Source: Anastatus disparis (lineage: Eukaryota > Arthropoda > Insecta > Hymenoptera > Eupelmidae). From it: DNA of 64,000 nt. This document shows, piece after piece, positions 1 to 11,130 of the stretch (the first letter of the stretch is position 1; every line of letters begins with the position of its first letter). A program made the position numbers and the translations under genes. The stretch lies in NCBI GenBank assembly GCA_017163975.1, contig JAFFSR010000227.1, forward strand, positions 8,422,501 through 8,486,500, read 5' to 3'. The notes under the pieces are model-generated. The model was not told where the DNA came from, searched no databases, and saw only the letters and a list, made by a program, of their open reading frames with translations.

Positions 1-1
1 T

Positions 2-1768
2 TTGCCTTCAAGAGGATGCAGTGCTTCTCAGTTGTTAGCTTCCCGATGGTGGGAGGGGCCTGATTGGCTTAAACTGCCTCAAAACCAGTGGCCCAAAGAA
101 GAACCGTTGATCAATGAAGAAGAAGTGCGATGCGAAATAAAAAAGGCGTCTGCTAGTTCTACTGTATTAGTTTGTAAATCGAATATTAATGAGTCTGATG
201 TATATTTGCGATATTTTTCTAGTTATATGAAAATTGTAAGAATGATTGCATGGATGAATAGATTTTTCATAAACTCACGGCTTAAAGAAAAACGAGAAAG
301 ATGTATGTTCACTTACGTTGATGGTCGGGAGATTAATAACGCGGAAATATTATTATTAAAGTTAGTTCAGAAAGAAATGTTTGTAAATGAAAACGATGAT
401 AAATTAAAATCTCTTAATGTTTTTAAAGATGAAAACGGCTTGTTTAGATTAAAAACTAAAATTTTTTATCGTGAAGATTATGAAAATTTTCGCTGTCCGA
501 TAGTATTAGATCCTTCGCATCGTGTTGTTTCACTCATTATAAGAGATGAGCATATTAGGTTAGGACACGCTGGCACTCTCACGGTATTGTGTAGTTTACG
601 CGAAAAATTTTGGATTTTTTCGGCGCGACGTAGTGTTCGATCTGTACTATCAAAATGTATTAAATGTAAGCGTTACGAAAGCAAGCGAATGGAATCTTTT
701 CAAGTACCTTTACCGGTAGAACGCGTGAGAGAAGCCGCTGTTTTTGAGATAATTGGGATCGATTTAGCTGGACCTCTTATTTTAAAAGGTAGTGAGAAAG
801 CTTATGTCTGTATATTTACCTGCGCGGTATATAGAGCGGTTCATTTTGAACTTTTAACATCTTTGTCGACAGCGGATTTCCTTAAGGGATTTCGTAGATT
901 CGTTGCACGAAGAGGTCGACCCGCTGTTGTATTTAGCGATAATGGCACCAACTTTGTGGGTGCAGAAAATGATTTTAAGGAATTAAATTGGCAAGTTATC
1001 GCTGAATACAGCTCGGCTGAGCGAATCGACTGGCATTTCAATCCGCCATACGCGGCATGGTGGGGCGGTTGGTGGGAGCGTATAGTGCGACTTGTAAAAC
1101 ATTTGTTGCGTAGAATTTTAGGCAAAGCTTCTGTTAAATATGACGATATGAATACTATTCTTTGCGATTGTGAAGCTGTTATTAATGCGCGTCCACTTAC
1201 TTATATGTCAGCTGATAGTAATGATTTAATTGCTTTGACACCAAGTATGTTTATACAAGATATACGTCAAATAGGTGTACCCGATATAGATGCTATTGAT
1301 CTTCGTGAAAAATCACGATACTGTCAAAAATTAAAAAACGATTTGCGAGTAAGATTTCGTTCCGAGTATTTGGGACAACTTAGAGAAAACAAGAAACTTG
1401 ACGAAAAGCGAAAACTGAATGTAAACGATCTAGTTCTAGTAGGTAATGACGATCAAAAGCGTATTGATTGGCCGTTAGGACGTATCGTATCGATAATTAG
1501 CGGGCGAGATGGAAATGCACGCGTGTATCGTGTAAAAACTCAATACGGAGAGTGCATACGAGCCACACAACGATTATATCCATTAGAGCTTGATCAGCCT
1601 GTTAAAAGGCAAATCGAAGAATTTCCTCAAGTTATCGCTGATAACAAAATTTTTAATAAGCGTGTAATTGGTAAAGAAAAAGAATCAGCGACGCACTCAA
1701 ACGTTGATAATAAGTATGTAACGCGCTACGGTCGTATTGTCACTAAAAATCAAAAATTTGATTATTGA
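2..1768 (+). CDS. BEL/Pao retrotransposon polyprotein, C-terminal part (RNase H tail, integrase, C-terminal domain); 5' end outside the window
   Basis: This is the 3' part of a BEL/Pao pol frame, open for 588 codons from the window edge to a TGA. It is 5'-partial: the first codon is TTG inside a conserved stretch (PSRG..., then WWEGPDWL at residues 16-23) that in this family marks the end of the RT/RNase H region. A linker follows. Residues 184-222 form an HHCC zinc-binding integrase N-terminal domain (H184, H189, C219, C222). The integrase core spans about 235-400, with catalytic acidic residues D254 (in IGIDLAGP), D313 (in FSDNGTNF) and E359 (in WWGGWWE), a DD-x45-E spacing. Residues about 435-530 match the basic C-terminal domain usual in BEL integrases (NDLVLV, WPLGRI, RVYRVKT). 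Integrase would insert the cDNA copy into host DNA. No stop or frameshift is seen, so this copy may be young. Family assignment is from recognised motifs. Confidence 0.93.
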   Translation: MPSRGCSASQLLASRWWEGPDWLKLPQNQWPKEEPLINEEEVRCEIKKASASSTVLVCKSNINESDVYLRYFSSYMKIVRMIAWMNRFFINSRLKEKRERCMFTYVDGREINNAEILLLKLVQKEMFVNENDDKLKSLNVFKDENGLFRLKTKIFYREDYENFRCPIVLDPSHRVVSLIIRDEHIRLGHAGTLTVLCSLREKFWIFSARRSVRSVLSKCIKCKRYESKRMESFQVPLPVERVREAAVFEIIGIDLAGPLILKGSEKAYVCIFTCAVYRAVHFELLTSLSTADFLKGFRRFVARRGRPAVVFSDNGTNFVGAENDFKELNWQVIAEYSSAERIDWHFNPPYAAWWGGWWERIVRLVKHLLRRILGKASVKYDDMNTILCDCEAVINARPLTYMSADSNDLIALTPSMFIQDIRQIGVPDIDAIDLREKSRYCQKLKNDLRVRFRSEYLGQLRENKKLDEKRKLNVNDLVLVGNDDQKRIDWPLGRIVSIISGRDGNARVYRVKTQYGECIRATQRLYPLELDQPVKRQIEEFPQVIADNKIFNKRVIGKEKESATHSNVDNKYVTRYGRIVTKNQKFDY

Positions 1769-1824
1769 AAGCTTTTTTTTTTTTCTTCTTTCTTATATTA
1801 TTAAGTAAGTTGAGCTTGCAGCTC

Positions 1825-1836
1825 AAGGTGGGAGGA
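1825..1836 (+). other. Polypurine tract of the BEL/Pao element
   Basis: The sequence AAGGTGGGAGGA is purine-rich and abuts the inferred LTR start. In LTR retrotransposons this is the plus-strand DNA primer site. It lies 56 bp after the pol stop codon, as expected. Confidence 0.8.
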
Positions 1837-1905
1837 TGTTGAAAAAAGAAATTCATTTTATTTTTGTTTAGCGCGCGGCCGATAGATGGCATTTTTTCTT
1901 CAATG

Positions 1906-1913
1906 TATAAAAA
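1906..1913 (+). promoter_or_regulatory. TATA-like box in the LTR
   Basis: TATAAAAA lies 69 bp inside the LTR, where a U3 promoter is expected. It is the natural candidate for the retrotransposon core promoter. Confidence 0.55.
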
Positions 1914-1995
1914 GAGAATGTAGTCGCTGACATGTTCAGATTGAATTTATAAGTCTCTCCTAAAACTGTAATACTGCTCGACATTTTAACACGTT

Positions 1996-2001
1996 AATAA
2001 A
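1996..2001 (+). terminator. Polyadenylation signal AATAAA in the LTR
   Basis: An AATAAA hexamer lies 90 bp downstream of the TATA-like box inside the LTR. It probably directs 3' processing of the element's RNA. The hexamer is common in AT-rich DNA, so the support comes from its position. Confidence 0.5.
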
Positions 2002-2078
2002 CTATTTTTTCTTTGTTTGTTAAGTAGTCCATAAGATTTTATTTTACCTTGAACTTTATTGTCTGATTAGTCGCAACA

Positions 2079-3043
2079 CGTATATAAAAACTTTAGTTAT
2101 AATCTTATTTGTAACACAGATTTTTTTTAAATGTAAACTTTACGAATTAGAAAGCGTATTTCTTAAAAAGCATAAAAAAGTTTTAAAACAAAAAAATTAT
2201 AAGCAAGATAAAAACTACTTAGATTGTAGAAATGTTATTATTAAATTACATTCTATAAGATTGTATTTTAATAATCTTCATATTATTTTATATATAAATT
2301 ACCCTTACGAAAAAATACTGAATTAGTATACATTAAATTTTTACTGTAACTAGAATTTGTTAAGCTAATAAAATTATTTAAAAAATTATTGTCGACGTGA
2401 TATTACAGTTAGTTGAAAAAGTTGTTTTTTTTAATTGTTTTTAAACTTTTGTTATAATGATTAAAATAACAATTAATTTTCAATCTAAATACAAAAACTT
2501 TATGTTCAATTAAAATAAAAAAAATTATGAAATTCGGTAATTTTAAAAATAATTACACATATGAATTACAAATAATTTTTGTATCTTTTGTATTTCACTA
2601 AAAAAATAATAAAATTTAAATATTTTATAGTAAATTTAATTATTAAATATATTCCATTTTTCGGTATTCATATTTGTGCTCAAATACGGTCTGCAAAGTC
2701 TATTTTTAATTTCGGTGTTTACAAAAATAAAGATCTGCAATAGTTTAGATGTATATATATAATATGCTCACCTAAATTGAATGTATACAAAAAAGGATAT
2801 TTGAAATCTAGTGTCGTTAAGATAAAAATCTCATACTAAAATTTGAATGTTTTATTTATAAGATGTTTTTTGTATTTCTTCTTATATCAGGGAATGAAGT
2901 AGCTTTAAACTTTCGGTGTACATCAAGTGTTAATTAAAGTATTATGTTCAGAGTGAATCTATTTTTCGTAAATCGCGCTTGCAAGTAATATTGCGAATAC
3001 TGAATTATTATAATTATAATATAATAATAAAAATAAGTTATTA
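2079..3043. other. AT-rich spacer, nothing recognised
   Basis: This is AT-rich sequence between the LTR and SINE copy 1. No open frame, inverted repeat or known motif was recognised. Confidence 0.6.
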
Positions 3044-3240
3044 GAGGTCGTCAGTGGCTCAGTCGGCAGAGCGTTGGATTCGTAATTTCGAGGTCTCGAG
3101 TTCGATTCCCGCTCCGCGGTCGATTGATACAAGCATCACTGTACGTTACATGTGCTTTGTTCACAAACACACTGACGATCTCCGTCGCTAATTGGCATCG
3201 GAATGATAGCTGTAATACAGCGACGTTAAATTAAAAAAAA
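3044..3240 (+). mobile_element. tRNA-derived SINE, copy 1 (full length)
   Basis: The head resembles a tRNA gene. The Pol III A box TGGCTCAGTCGG is at 3055-3066 and the B box GAGTTCGATTCC at 3098-3109. A non-tRNA tail follows, with the family landmarks GTGCTTTGTTCACAAACACA, CTCCGTCGCTAATTGGCATC and a terminal GACGTTAAAT plus an A run. The anticodon-loop position reads TTCGTAA. Ten further copies are in the window. The D-arm sequence GCTCAGTCGGYAGAGC fits a tRNA-Lys ancestor best, from recalled tRNA structure. Confidence 0.93.
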
Positions 3241-3265
3241 ATATAATAAGTTCGAACTCCACAAC

Positions 3266-3564
3266 ATAACTATGTAAAATATTCACGTAAAGTTTTTTTC
3301 GAAATCTTTGCGTAAAGATTTCGGAAATAAAATTTTTACGTAAAATTTATCTCTATTTTTTACGTAAAATTATGTATTAAATATTATATATTTTTTTTCC
3401 TAATTTCTATTTATTGTATTTATCTATTAAATATTCTAATCACCTATTAAATTAAGATAATTTTTAGTAAAAAATATACAATAATTTTACGTACAAATTT
3501 TATCTCCGAAATCTTTACGTAAATATTCGCGTAAAAGTTTTACGTAAATATTTTACATAATTAT
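3266..3564. mobile_element. MITE-like inverted-repeat element rich in ACGTAAA
   Basis: This 299-bp element has arms beginning ATAACTATGTAAAATATT on the left and, on the opposite strand, ATAATTATGTAAAATATT on the right. Each arm carries several copies of ACGTAAA. The block ACGTAAAGATTTCGGA occurs in both arms in inverted orientation, followed by ATAAAATTT and TACGTAAAATT. The centre is AT-rich and non-coding. It starts about 26 bp after SINE copy 1. A non-autonomous DNA transposon is the best reading; the superfamily is unknown. Confidence 0.75.
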
Positions 3565-6500
3565 TTTCGACCGGGTTCGTTTTTACGATATGAGTCTGTA
3601 AAAAGTAGAAGAAAAAGTGTTTTTAATTTTGTATTTCATTATGTATTTAACTGTGGTAACTAGATTACAAAGCCGCACAGAATTTAAAAAAGAACATTTT
3701 CAAATATTGTTTTTTTCAATTTTCATATGATATATCACACCTAGATTCAACGAATTTCAATATGCCCATTTCACTTTCCACCGATAAAATGTCTATGCAT
3801 TTTGTTACTTGAATTTTTATAAAAATATTTCATTGTGATATAGTAAAAAATATGGATTTTCATATACATTCAGTTTTCCACCGATAAAATTTATGTTCAC
3901 AGTGAAGTATGTCTGTCGATATTTTGTAAGATCAACATGTAAAAAACAATTCGTAAATAAAAAGAAAATAAATGTAATTATCGCTTGATGTATTCATATA
4001 GTTGTTTAAGTTAATTTTTAATTTAGTGTTTGATAAATATTTTATAAATTTTCAAATGTCGTTTCCATTTATTTTTTACTTTACTAGAGTAGAAAAATCA
4101 AATTTTTTACTAAGGACTGCAATTTTAATTAGGCGCACAAAAAATACATCAAAGTAAACCACTGAATCATAAGAATGATTTCTACATGAATATTTTTAAT
4201 ATTATTAGAATTTTATAAATATAGAACAATAACGATTAAAAAAAGGTTATAAAGTTCGTTTATTTATTTAGATAACAAAATTACTTTTAAAAATATTCAT
4301 TGATTTAGATTAAAAAAACTTTTTACAATAGCACTACGTTTCACAGAATGTAGAGAATTGACATTTGAATTTAATAGAATACATTTTAAATGTTCAGGAA
4401 TACCTGAGAGTCGTCCAATTGCGTCATTTGCATTAGGTATTTGATTACAGTGACTATCGCCTTAAATTTGCATTAGAAGACGTTGAAAAACACTTGGGGA
4501 TCGTTAAGAACAGTAAATAGCACGAATTATTTTGTCTTGACCGATTCCCCTCTGAGCTTCCCTTAAAACTGTCTTTAAGACACATAAAGGACATCCAGAT
4601 CACAATTGGCACAACGAATTTAATTTCTTTTTAAAATTTCCCGAAGAAATTGTTCTTAGACACGTACAAGTCTTACAAGTTGATAATTTGAATTATTTAT
4701 TTGATGACCAATGATTTCCACCTTAAACTTTTCAAAGTTAATTTTCAAATAGCTTTCCTTTTTTTATTTTTCTTTTTATGTGAGCACTTGAATATATAGA
4801 TGTATAATGTATGACAGAAAAAAATAGAGAAAATAAAAATATAGAAGCAATTTTGCCTTATCTAAATTTTAGATTGCTCTATTTCACGATTTAATGAACC
4901 GCATAGCTTAGAAATCGGGTTTATATGAAAGATACATAAGGCTTCGACATATAAAATCAGTATTTTTACATACTAACCAATAATAAAATAAAATAATATT
5001 AAGTTAAAATTTTCAAGACCGAAATTTAGTGAATAAAAGGTTTTTGCCTTCTCAGGCTTCTAGTGCTTGCCATCGATATACCATTTGAATCTTATCCCAA
5101 TACTTCATTTACATATCATTATCGGCATTACACTGTTCCTTCAGTCATATTAATAACATTTACCAAAGGTAAAATAAAAAAATTAACGTGAAGACGTGAA
5201 AACAGTTATGGATCCTATAGATTAAAAATTTTTGAATAATTATTTAAGTCATCATATAGCATAAATAAACGATTTTTTCAGTGGTATTGCATTTTCTTAA
5301 AAACTGCTGATGATTAATCATTGAATATTAGATAAGATTAAGAATATTTTGTTCTTGACGATTCATTGAAATTTCATTGAATTATTCTTTTATAACAAAA
5401 TCAAAAATTGATAACATCGTAAAAATTATTTTTAAAAAGTATACGTCAACGAAAATTATTTTAACTGCTTTTGCAAATTTTCAAAAAAATGAAAGTTAAA
5501 ATTCAACATCTTATTTTCTGAAAATAACTAATTACATTATATCAAATATAATCAAATGTATTATACTGCAGTTATTTCAAAAACTTTTTTCCCGTCAAAA
5601 AGCTTTTTCTGTGACGAAGCAAGAAAATAAATTGAAGTTATTTTTTTATATTATTAATAATCAAAGCGTAAAAATCTTTATAGTTATTGTATATCAATAA
5701 CAATAAAAATAAAAAAAAAAAGATAATCTATACATAAAAACGTGCTCTCGATAATGTTTCCCTCTGCCAAATGGATACGAAAATATACATATATACACCG
5801 AAGCTTCAAGTTAATACACACGAATGAACAGGATGGGAAATGGAAAAAAAATTTTCAGCCTTTCTTTATAATACTTTGCACAAAAATCTCAACTACTCAC
5901 GTATTCTTACAATAGCATATACGCGAGATAAGATATGTCTATCCGAGTGTTATAATCGAGCTTACGATAGAATCTTTCTCTCTTTTGTTATAGAGGGTGT
6001 TCATCTATATTCAACTTTAACAAAAAAAAAATTGTCGTACCAAAAGTAGACTCAGATTTCTGAGACCTTTATAATCTACCAAGACGCTGGTGATGTGTAA
6101 AGGAATAAGAAAAGGTTTGAGCTATCTTACATCCATCCATACACACACATACACACACACATGTATAATGTCGAAGCTCACACGGTTGCATGGTTGGTAT
6201 GACATTGGTTTGGTGAGGTGGAGAAGTAAATGGGCAAAGTAGGCTATCTCTCTCTCTCTCTTTTCTTCTTTCACATAGTCTTTGCTTGGCTGTTTGCCAC
6301 CGCGGCAAATACTGTACCCTCGCGAGCAAGAGATGTTCAAGTCGAGGACAGAGATTTATGGTTGTACCGAACATATACTATAAGCGAGAAACGGACGCGA
6401 AACTACAAGCGCCTCGACCTAGTGCAAGCTTACGAACGCCCAGAAGGAAAACCTTTGAGAAAAGTTCTAGGATGTTGCTTTTTATGTAGATGAAAAGGTC

Positions 6501-8078
6501 ATAGGCAAAATATAAGAATACAGTAATTATTCTATAAGTATTAATTTAGAAGATTCATTTTTTGTAATTATAAATACTCTATGAAAGATTTTGATTTGAC
6601 ATAGTGATTAACTAAAAAAAAAAACGTTTAAATAACATTAGCTATTTCCCATTTTAATTTCCAGGTCCTCATTTATATAGCCTCTTCAAATTATTGAATA
6701 AATAAATTTGGATTAATAAACTAAATAATTTTATTATTAATAATAATCTTTTAAATTACAAATAATTATAATTTTGATTTCTTTTCATCTTGGTATTGTA
6801 ATGATAACGGTTAATTAATAGATAAATATGAAAATAAAACAATTCATTTTAGAATAGCAATATTATACTGTTACATATAATAAAATTTGAAGAAAAAAAC
6901 AGTTATGAAAACAAAATGTAACTATTTTTTTTATATAGAAATTCAAATTTAGAAAAATATGTTTTACTTTATTATAAAAAAGCGGTTTTTCCAAAAAATA
7001 TATTTCTACTTGTTTCGATAAAAATGTACGCTTCGTTTTTAAACATTATGTTTTATTGTAATAGGTTTATGACTACACATTTTTCAAAACCAACTATTAT
7101 TTTTAAATGCTAATATTTTAAATTTACTAAAAAAAAAATTAATATCTCTAGACCGGTGAGCTAAGATCACTGATCTGCGTATTACTACTGAATTATTTTA
7201 TTTAAATTTGTATGTATGATTAAAATAAAAACTTACATGTAAAAATTATATATAAAAAAAATAAATTATGTATAATTAATTTTTATTTGCTCAATTTCAT
7301 CCAGAATTCACATGTAACATGACATTTAAATAAAAAGATTGTGATTAAATTAATTTTTTTATTAATCTGCATAACCACAGAAAAATTGAATAAAATATAT
7401 TTGCTTTATTATGAATTTACTTCAGAAAGGCTGTTTAAAAAGATTTTAAAAATCAGAAAAAATTTGTTTCTGGAATATATTGTAACATCCGAAGCAATTT
7501 ATTCAAGTTTTGAACCAAAAATTTCAAGAACTTTCATGAAACGATTTATTTAACAAAAGTGTTTAAAAAATAAATGATTTCTTATTTAATGTTAAAGAAT
7601 GTTCGCGCTAGATATTGCGCGAGTAACGAGGGTGCTTAATTAGACTGATCGAAGAAATTTTTCGCGCGTTTAAACGGGTTTTGGATTAAAAGGGTATAGC
7701 TCTTATAGTCAAGAAATTATTAAAGCTATTAAACAGTCGTTAAGTCTTTGATATTTTTAAAGCTCTTATTACGTTAAAAGAGCTAAAGTCTTTATTTTAA
7801 ATGAAAGTAATTAATTTCAAGTGATTTACTTATAATGCTTTATATAAAGTTGAGAAAAAATGTATTTACAAAATAATGACATTTAAATTCTATTTCAATT
7901 TATTCTAAAATTAATTAATTAGAAAATAAGCACTTGATTTTAGTAACAAATTAATTTTTATAGTATTTTAATGCTTGCATAAATTATTGTACAAATTTTT
8001 TTATGTTTTATTTGGATTTAATATTTTGGTTTAAATAAAAAAAATATTACCGCTTATTAATAATTAATTTAATTTTTC
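3565..8078. other. AT-rich non-coding region with one GC-richer island
   Basis: Most of this stretch is simple AT-rich DNA. A higher-complexity patch lies at 4370-4720, and it includes a 52-codon open frame at 4556-4711 that I cannot assign. A GC-richer island at about 5760-6490 has a CA/TG microsatellite (6141-6160) and a CT run (6247-6260). A second short island with several CGCG sites lies at about 7600-7690. No gene was recognised. Confidence 0.5.
6230..6493 (+). other. Doubtful small open frame with a signal-peptide-like N-terminus
   Basis: This is an 87-codon ATG frame. Its first 26 residues are hydrophobic and resemble a secretion signal, but they are largely encoded by a CT microsatellite. 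The rest is basic and polar and ends LGCCFLCR. The opposite strand and a second forward frame are also open here, which points to local base composition rather than selection. I do not recognise the product. It would become credible only with transcript or cross-species support. Confidence 0.12.
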
Positions 8079-8270
8079 TTTATTTTAACGTCGCTGTATT
8101 TATGGTACTATTGCGATGCTAATTAGTGATGGAGGTTTTTCAGTGTGCTTGTGAACAAAGCACATGTAACGTACAGTGGTGCTTAAATAAATCAGCCGAG
8201 AGTAGGATTCGAACTTGGGTCCTCAAGATAATGAATCCATCGTTCTACCGACTGAGCTACTGACGACCTC
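8079..8270 (-). mobile_element. tRNA-derived SINE, copy 2 (minus strand, full length)
   Basis: Read on the minus strand it starts GAGGTCGTCAGTAGCTCAG, has a B-box-like block (AGTTCGAATCC) and runs into the family tail, ending CGACGTTAAAATA at the left edge. The anticodon-loop position reads TTCATTA. A few substitutions, such as one in the A box (TAGCTCAGTCGG), mark it as an older or diverged copy. Confidence 0.92.
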
Positions 8271-8537
8271 ATCAGTGTTTGTTTATTAGTGTTTTTCATG
8301 GTTTATAAAAATACTATGAATTGTAACAAGAGAAAAATAATATTCTCTGCAAGATATCTAATATAAATATAAAAAGTAAATTTTATAATAGTAACAAAAT
8401 AATTTTATCGCGTAGTTTTTGAGTCAGATTTAAGCTAATGAAATATAAAATATTATTAAATTGATTTATTTATCAGTAAGTTTTGCTAATTACTCTCAAT
8501 ATAAAATAAGTTATATTGTTTATGATTCTAAAATCTC

Positions 8538-8801
8538 TTACACGGTTAAAAACAATTATGTGGTCTGTTAAATTTTTTTGCATGTTACTAAATTGTCTGT
8601 TGAAGCAACAGACAAGGATGTGTCGATTTAACAGACTTTATGTCGGTTCTGAAAGTGTCTTGGATTGTACTGAGTGTAAAAATTAAACAGACATTTTTTT
8701 GTTAAATCCTTTTAAGACATTTTGTTTGTCAAAGTAACAGACATTTGTGTCTGTTAACTGTTTTTAACAGACTTCGTCTGTCAATATTTCTAACCGTGTA
8801 A
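8538..8801. mobile_element. MITE with TTACACGGTTA terminal inverted repeats and internal TCTGTT repeats
   Basis: TTACACGGTTA at 8538-8548 is matched by its exact reverse complement at 8791-8801. If the inverted repeat proper is CACGGTTA, each end is flanked by TA, as in Tc1/mariner-type insertions. The 264-bp interior holds about nine copies of TCTGTT/AACAGA in both orientations, including the palindrome ACAGACTTCGTCTGT. It has no coding capacity. The superfamily is an inference from the possible TA flank. Confidence 0.8.
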
Positions 8802-10380
8802 AATTAATAAATTTTTTATGCGCTAAGCTAAAATCTTCGTATAACCTTAATTTGAATCAAATTTTACTAAATTAAATCTGTAACTACTTAGGAACAGAAA
8901 GTAATTTGAAAACAAAATAATTACTTACAATTACTCTTGCATTACAGCAACACTACGCACAAGAATTAAACATTTTGAATTATTGAGATTTTAAAAATAA
9001 TCTTAATAAAGGATAAAATGAAGTTTTAAATAAATAATCTCTTAATTAGTTGCTCAAAATTAACATTGTTTCTCAATTCAAATTCCTGTCACTCATTTTA
9101 GTTAAAACTCTTCTTGCTTCCATTAAACCAACTTTCTATCAAGCTAACTAAACTGTCATACTCAACGCGAAAGCCTTTATAACGAAAACTCTTAGCTTCA
9201 ACTTGATTTTCTCCATCCTTTTTTTTTACTATTTTTCTCTCTCTCTCTCTCTACTCAATTCTTTGATAAGCTTCCATTTCGAACTCTATAAAAATTGTTA
9301 GAAGAAGAAGACACTTGCTTGAGTAAAATGTCGAAAATGTCGATTTTCTCTAGCAAGCCGTCAGGATTCATTCAGTTTATACAACTTAGTCAGTGACTTT
9401 TCTTTAGTTTTTTTTCCTATTTCCGTTTTTTTTTTTTTACAAAACAAAGTAAAATCAAAGGAAGGCTTTAACGTTAGACGTGAACGCATATATAAAGTTC
9501 CCTACTTACTTGCTCTGGTATATAGGATATAAGCGAACTAGAGGTATACCCGATATATAGGGATATTGAAAAAGTTGCAGACACGCCAAACTCAGTTTCG
9601 AGAAAGGCGAACAAACGATCGATGTTAATGCGCGCACTCAAAACTATACAGGAAAGCTTTTCTAAAACCGTAAAAGGCGTCAGCGCGCTCGCTTTCGTCG
9701 AGTTAAAAAAAAAGTATATAGGGACTATATACGACTTCTTTATTTTTTAAACATCATAAAGATGGGCCTTTTCACTGGCTTCTGGAGCGTGTCTAAGACT
9801 CTTTGGGAATAATGGACTCATTACGTATTTATCAGACGCGATAGCAGCCAGTGAGACAGAGAGAAGGCTGGAAGATAAAGGAAGTGTTCATTTATTAGTG
9901 AAGACTTTAAAGTTTGGCGAGGAGTGAATTAGTAAAAGAAATTCATCTTACCTTATATTCTTATATTCTACGTAGAAGACAGATTGAAAAACGAGATATG
10001 AAGAGCTTTTATATATATAGCAATTATCGATCTTCTTTGATACTTCAACTTTCTATGTACGAATATAATATTGGTATATATTAATTAGTTATTAGATTTG
10101 AATAATTAATATTTATTGAATAAGCAAATATAATTTTATTATATATTATATTATCATGTATCGTAATAAAAAATAAAATCTTATAAATCTTAAATTTTAT
10201 GAATATCATTATTTATTCACTTATATTTTGTTGGTTAAATATCTCATTATTTAGATTCACGCATTTCAATAGCCATATTATGTATCACACTTAATATTTT
10301 ACAGAAAAAAGACAAAACATTAGATTTTATTAACTTTGGTTTATATTTATCTTATTGATATTGAAATTAATAAGTTTTAA
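8802..10380. other. Non-coding, with a GC-richer island at about 9100-9960
   Basis: AT-rich flanks surround an island that contains a CT repeat (9236-9254), several TATATA motifs and CG-containing sequence. No open frame of note, splice-bounded exon or RNA gene was recognised. Confidence 0.45.
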
Positions 10381-10552
10381 GGCGACTTCGGAGGTAAGGT
10401 TAGATGTCATTTTTTAACTCACAAATCACGCTTTTAATTTATGAAATTTTTCCACATAATGGTGAAAAGCTTAAAAATAAAAACAAATTTATAAATTAAA
10501 AGCATAATTTATAAACTACGAAATGAAGTTTAATCCAACCTCCGTAATCGCC
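10381..10552. mobile_element. Foldback (hairpin) MITE
   Basis: The left arm starts GGCGACTTCGGAGGT and the right arm, read on the minus strand, starts GGCGATTACGGAGGT. The two arms stay similar for about 75 bp, including GCTTTTAATTTAT in both, so nearly the whole 172-bp unit folds back on itself. There is no open frame and no clear target-site duplication. Confidence 0.68.
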
Positions 10553-10845
10553 TATACTAAAAATTAATGAATTTTTATATTTTTAAGATCTTTGAAATTC
10601 ATCAAGTTATCTAAAAATTATATTAATACATTAATTATATAAAAAAATTTTCCTCGCATTCATAACGCAAATTATTATTTTTTTTTCAATAGTGGGCTAA
10701 AAATACCACTTTTACTCCCAGCACGGAAAACGAAGCGCTAATTTTAGATTAACTGTTGAAAAAAATCGTATATGCATCACGAAAGGTAAAATGGTCAACC
10801 TATAGTACGAGTTTGCCACTTGTGTTATGGCCTGTCCTTTATTTT

Positions 10846-11130
10846 ACCTCCCTAGGTGCATAATATACTATATCAGCTATTGTGAGGGAGCAAAATACTT
10901 CTTTGCCCCCCTTGGGAGAAAAATTAATTCGTTCTTTTAATAGACTCGGTAATGTAATCCGATATCTTTATGCGCCAGCTAGTCTATGTAATTCGATACT
11001 GTAACCCGATATCTTCATACATCAGTTAAGTGCTTAACTTTGAATTGAGATTTCTGCGAATTGCAAATTCTCTGAATTACAAGTCAGGGTGAACAATTTC
11101 CTCAAAATTATTCACATATATCAATAGGTG
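10846..11130 (+). repeat. Dispersed repeat, copy A
   Basis: This segment is clearly similar, with many substitutions and small indels, to the reverse complement of 43270-43560. Shared blocks include TGTGAGGGAGCAAAATAC, CATACATCAGTTAAGTGCTT, GAATTACAAGTCAGGG and TTCACATATATCA. Inside it a unit containing GTAAYYCGATA is repeated. It has no coding potential and is probably a fragment of a non-autonomous transposon of unknown type. Confidence 0.75.

Larger units (their letters stand above)
1837..2078 (+). mobile_element. 3' LTR of the BEL/Pao retrotransposon
   Basis: This 242-bp segment begins TGTTG and ends CAACA, a perfect 5-bp terminal inverted repeat with canonical TG...CA ends. It directly follows the polypurine tract. 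It contains a TATA-like box and an AATAAA signal in the expected order. The 5' LTR lies outside the window, so LTR divergence (insertion age) and the target-site duplication cannot be read. The boundaries are inferred from the terminal motifs, not from an alignment of two LTRs. Confidence 0.82.

Noticed and set aside
841..1125. 94-codon minus-strand frame inside the retrotransposon
   Set aside because: It is a shadow of the integrase frame on the opposite strand.
3044..3117. Functional tRNA genes at the SINE heads
   Set aside because: The acceptor and anticodon stems do not pair properly, and every head continues into the same non-tRNA tail, so these are SINEs.
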